Source of the DNA: Marthasterias glacialis
Lineage: Eukaryota > Echinodermata > Asteroidea > Forcipulatida > Asteriidae
Length of the DNA stretch: 64,000 nucleotides
Direction of reading: 5' to 3'
Assembly (NCBI GenBank): GCA_911728455.2
Contig: OU452229.1
Location: forward strand, 5,077,574-5,141,573
The position numbers and the translations under genes were made by a program. This document shows positions 60,373 to 64,000 of this stretch, in pieces. The notes beneath the pieces are model-generated. The model saw nothing but the letters and a program-made list of their open reading frames with translations. It was not told the origin of the DNA and ran no database searches. How positions within the stretch are numbered: position 1 is the stretch's first letter; the number at the start of each line of letters is the position of its first letter.

Positions 60373-60590
60373 CGCCGGGATTCTTGATGGGATTATTTTC
60401 TAGGAATTGCTGGAATCATTTTTTGTTTATTTTATTTTTTTTGAGACTACTGCTGGCACAAAGAAACCTTGACTTGACAAAGCCAAGAGAACAAAGATTC
60501 TCTTTATTGCACCGTAATTTTTGTTTTCTCTACTGAGAAAATGTCAAATGCATGCACGGTGAATTGCAAAACCTTGGCTGTGAGCTACGG
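60373..60590. repeat. Dispersed repeat family Y, copy 2
   Basis: It shares CTGGCACAAAGAAACCTTGA to AAAGATTCTCTTT with 54437-54625 without visible mismatch over about 65 bases, and is diverged outside. It ends AAACCTTGGCTGTGAG as copy 1 does. Confidence 0.75.
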
Positions 60591-60801
60591 TGTAGAATTG
60601 GTACTAAACCCAGAACCTTGGCTGGATCCCCGGTTCGCTCTGACTTGCCTACGTTGAGCCGAAATACAATGAATAAACACACGCGCACATGCTCAGTACT
60701 GCTCACGTAGTTCTGAGCATGCGTACTACTGGTGAGAACTGTGAAAAAGGACCGTCCAAAAGTCTTCCATTCTATGACAGTTGATACTGAAGTACATGTA
60801 G

Positions 60802-60846
<45 letters not shown>
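60802..60846. repeat. Poly-C tract, about 45 bases
   Basis: An uninterrupted C run of unusual length. Copy number is likely to be polymorphic and may be wrong in the assembly; a glycine-rich ORF on the minus strand is an artefact of it. Confidence 0.95.
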
Positions 60847-60847
<1 letters not shown>

Positions 60848-62351
60848 CATGTGAAACCTTCAAATGATCATAGTCTTGGTCACACCAACCTGTTTGGCCG
60901 TTTTGAAATCCTGTAATAAGCTTGTGTACAAATCAAGTCAGCAAATTTCTCATGAACAGTGGCCAAAATGGAATGTGCATAAAAATTCTCTAAGGGCAGA
61001 CAGGAGCATGTAAATAATCAGGAAAATAAAATGCACCTGATATTTTGTTAATACATGTCATCCTTCTGCTGTTTTTTTTTTTGCTTTTTTTTTTTTTTTA
61101 CGTTGGAGGGTAAGTATTTATTTATTCACTGTCATTCAAAACCTGACCTCAATCTGTTTAAGTAAAACAAAAATTTGGAAAGCGATACATTTTCATAAAC
61201 AAAAGTATTTTTTTTTTCGCGGCTTCCTCGAGGTGAGGTTGAGCATTAATACCTCTATAAAGTCAGTCACCAAGATGACCAGAAACCAAGTTTACCCAAC
61301 GGCATCACAGTATTTTGACTGACTGATGCCACACTCACCTGAATAGGAGGTAGCAACCTTCGTTAGGTACTACGTTGTGAAGCATACACCACCACCCCCC
61401 CCCCAACAAAGTGATCAGATTCTGCCTCGTATATTGTATATTGTGCCCCTTGGATAGTAATTGCACGGACTTGAAACTTCGCTCGCTGTAACGTGATCCT
61501 GTTGGATACTCTAGGGGCCTGACAGCGAAAACCGCCAACCATTTTAATATATATGACATTTTTGCTGCCTTCCCTTTGCCGCATTGAGACAAGGAACGTC
61601 CAAATGCATCGGGAGATGCTGTTAAATCTAGAAATGTTATTTGACACCCGGTCTTTTATATATTTAATTTGGAATCATGTCAATTTTCTCGGGGTGGGGG
61701 AAAACAAACATGCATTCATTTTGACAGGGACATGTCAAACTTGGAAGGATGCGGAGACTTTGATTTGAGAAGAAGAAAAAAAGCTTGCCGAGGAAAACAA
61801 ATTATCAAAAGTTTAGTCTTGGGAATATGTATTTATTGGATGAGCAGATCGTGTTATTCCTATTTTAAAGTGCTGATTTGGCACAGGTATTATCAAAAAG
61901 AAATTCTGAAATATCAAAAGTGGTGTTGGAAAACTCCCATAAAAGCAAGTTTGTACAAAGTTAATCACCTTGAAAACTGTGTCCATTCTAGGTTCTTTCA
62001 ACTCGAGGCTTGAATTTGGGGGGTGGGGGACGACTCACAAGACCACAGGGCTTGTAGCTCAAAATGTTTGCTGGACTAGAATTTGTTTTTACAAGACCAG
62101 AATGAAAATGAGAAAAATAATTCCTGACACAGTTTAACTTGCCTTAAAACTGTTTGGATTTGAACAAGCGCTAAGACATGTGTAAGAGAATATTTAATCT
62201 CTGTCTTTATGGATATTAAGTATACTTCATTACTCAATATATTACCAGACCCAAAGTCAATGTTTGAATATAATTTGTTTGTTTTTCTCTCAAGACATTA
62301 CACAGTGAGGTAGTATATTATTCATTAATATTCAATTAAAACACACAAGAA

Positions 62352-62446
62352 GACTGCCGGACTTGTCCGGTCACAAGTTTACTGGCCCGACACTGAAACT
62401 ACTGGCCTCTGGCCTGCAGTCCAGTGTAAAAAAATTTGAGCCCTGT
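62352..62446 (-). repeat. Dispersed repeat, pair with 28297-28385
   Basis: In reverse complement it shows TTTACACTGGACTGCAGGCC and GAGGCCAGTAGTTTCAG, similar to 28297-28385. Element type unknown. Confidence 0.5.
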
Positions 62447-63739
62447 TCATGATGACTAAATAATTTTGACTGGGATTTTGAAAAAAAAAATGCAGCTTCT
62501 TGAAAACAAGAGAATATATGATCAATCTCTTTGCAGAACCAGTAAGCTACTATTTACAATCTATACACCAATCGGAGAAGAGCTGTTTTACAGCAGCCAT
62601 GGCCCCCAAACGCGCGCATAACACGACACGCATGTCAGCGCGCATACGTACCAATCAGCATTGAAAATTCACAGTGCGTGTGCCTCGACGCACGCGTGCA
62701 GCGGCCATACAATGTAGTTGCGGTGGTGTAAACGCCCTGTGAACAAGCTGCTCGGATTAGTCTATATGATAGGGAGAGGATTGGAACAAAAAATGTACTC
62801 TTCCAAAAACCAATGATGTTCCATCTCTCTACAGTCATTCAGTGTGTCAGCAGTAACTTAAACAGGGCTCGGTTTCACAAACAAGATTTAATTTTGAGAT
62901 GAGTTGTCAATATCAACACAGTGATTTGTATTGTTGACGTCACAGTTTGCTCAGCAATTAAATTGATACACATCTTGAAATCAGTCTTAGCTCTTTGTGC
63001 ATTTGGGCCCCCCTGATCTTCCACAATCATTTCTATATTTTGAAGATTAAATCTCAAAGCTCAACAAATTGAACTTTCTCATGCTCCCAGCACACTCTTC
63101 AGATAGGATTAAAAAAAAAAAAATGCTCCCAGCAGAAAGATCAGAGTTAAACAAAATTTAAGAGCATGCAACCCTGATTTAATACCATTAATGCATATCG
63201 AATCAAGCACTTAAAAAATTAAGAGCGTGCTTACTTGACCACAAGTACATCACAGGTTGTCGCCAGTGCCGGAAACTACTGCGTGAAACCATCGCTTAAA
63301 ACCATTGCGGAAAACTATCGCAGGGAAACTATCGGGTTATCATCACCAGCGCAGCATTTAAGTATGTAAAAACGAGTTGAATGTCAGTGTAGTAACTTGT
63401 ATAAAGAAAAACAAGTCTGTATACTTTCAGCACTTTGCTAGAAATGATTGGAATGTTTCCGAGTTCCTTGAAATATGACCAATCATAACAGAGCTGAATT
63501 CTTATTATGTGAATACACCACAATCGATTGGATAGAATGAGCCGAGACGACGTGCAGCAGAAGTGCAGAATACCTCGTGCTCCATTCAGAGAATATTTGC
63601 ACTTTTTGCACTTTCATTTTAACAGTGCTAAAAAATTAAACTCGCCAGCTATTTGTTTTGCAAGTTTTTTTCCCCTATCGTCATAGTACAATTCCCTCAA
63701 TGAACTTTAATTGTCTTGTCGTCAATTTTTAAAGGGGAT

Positions 63740-63763
63740 GGGGGGGGGGGGGGGGGGGGGGGG
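63740..63763. repeat. Poly-G tract, 24 bases
   Basis: Simple homopolymer near the right end of the window. Confidence 0.95.
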
Positions 63764-64000
63764 CTGAGTAAATATTTGAACTATGAAATGAAATGACTTT
63801 AAAATTGTGATTAGTGAAGAAGACCTGTCCTACTAAGCGCTCCTCAGACATCCTGTCTGCACTGGAATGCCACCCGATACGCCCAGTCACCCACTGTTAG
63901 TTTGAAGTGTCTGCCACTGCAGACAACCCATTTTTTATAATGGGCGTTACATGCCCAGAGTTTGAATCTTGTTTCAGTTTTTTCAAGCATTCGCTGTTGA

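Larger units (their letters stand above)
60102..64000 (+). other. Start of intron 2 of the receptor gene; no gene recognised
   Basis: It starts with the GTAAGT donor and has no acceptor followed by an Ig2-like frame before the window end, so the intron is at least 3.9 kb. Besides the repeats listed at 60373-60590, 60802-60846, 62352-62446 and 63740-63763, I see no gene. Open frames such as 61669-62013 have no recognisable domain. Confidence 0.65.

Noticed and set aside
60530-60850. Glycine-rich protein on the minus strand
   Set aside because: The glycine run is just the poly-C tract read in reverse.
61669-62013. 114-codon open frame in intron 2
   Set aside because: No domain; not followed or preceded by splice sites compatible with the receptor phase.

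Overview
The window is eukaryotic genomic DNA, AT-rich and gene-poor, with intron-type splice signals, many short TIR elements, tRNA-derived SINEs and frequent ACATGT/TACATGTA words. This suggests a marine invertebrate deuterostome, most likely an echinoderm (sea star-like). That assignment is inference from repeat style and from the single recognisable gene, not from a marker gene.

The only host gene I can support is the 5' end of a DCC/neogenin/frazzled (UNC-40)-type netrin receptor gene on the + strand. Exon 1 (coding from 4124) encodes a signal peptide and ends at a consensus donor (4250|4251). Exon 2 (59811-60101) encodes the first I-set immunoglobulin domain. Both junctions are phase 1, so the exons join in frame across a 55,560-bp first intron. 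Positions 1-3590 are upstream DNA, about 3590-4123 hold the promoter and 5' UTR, and 60102-64000 is the start of intron 2.

Intron 1 is packed with mobile DNA. The largest element (19991-24810) is a 4.8-kb DNA transposon with about 730-bp inverted terminal repeats and a frameshifted minus-strand gene. That gene encodes a PIN/FEN1-like nuclease-type protein with a Cys-rich C-terminus. A 1.94-kb hAT-like element (33667-35608) with a small zinc-finger ORF sits inside an older MITE and has a clean 6-bp target duplication. Also present are a CAGGCCTGAT-end MITE family (about eight copies, one nested), a TTAA-flanked palindromic MITE family, an 8-bp-TSD hAT MITE, three tRNA-related SINE types, two LINE 3' ends (one split by a SINE), a palindromic 31-33-bp tandem array, and several other dispersed repeats.

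Only the two receptor exons form a host transcription unit. The element genes are parasitic, and at least one is decayed. Long stretches hold no recognisable gene; a few of them look like candidate regulatory DNA of intron 1.
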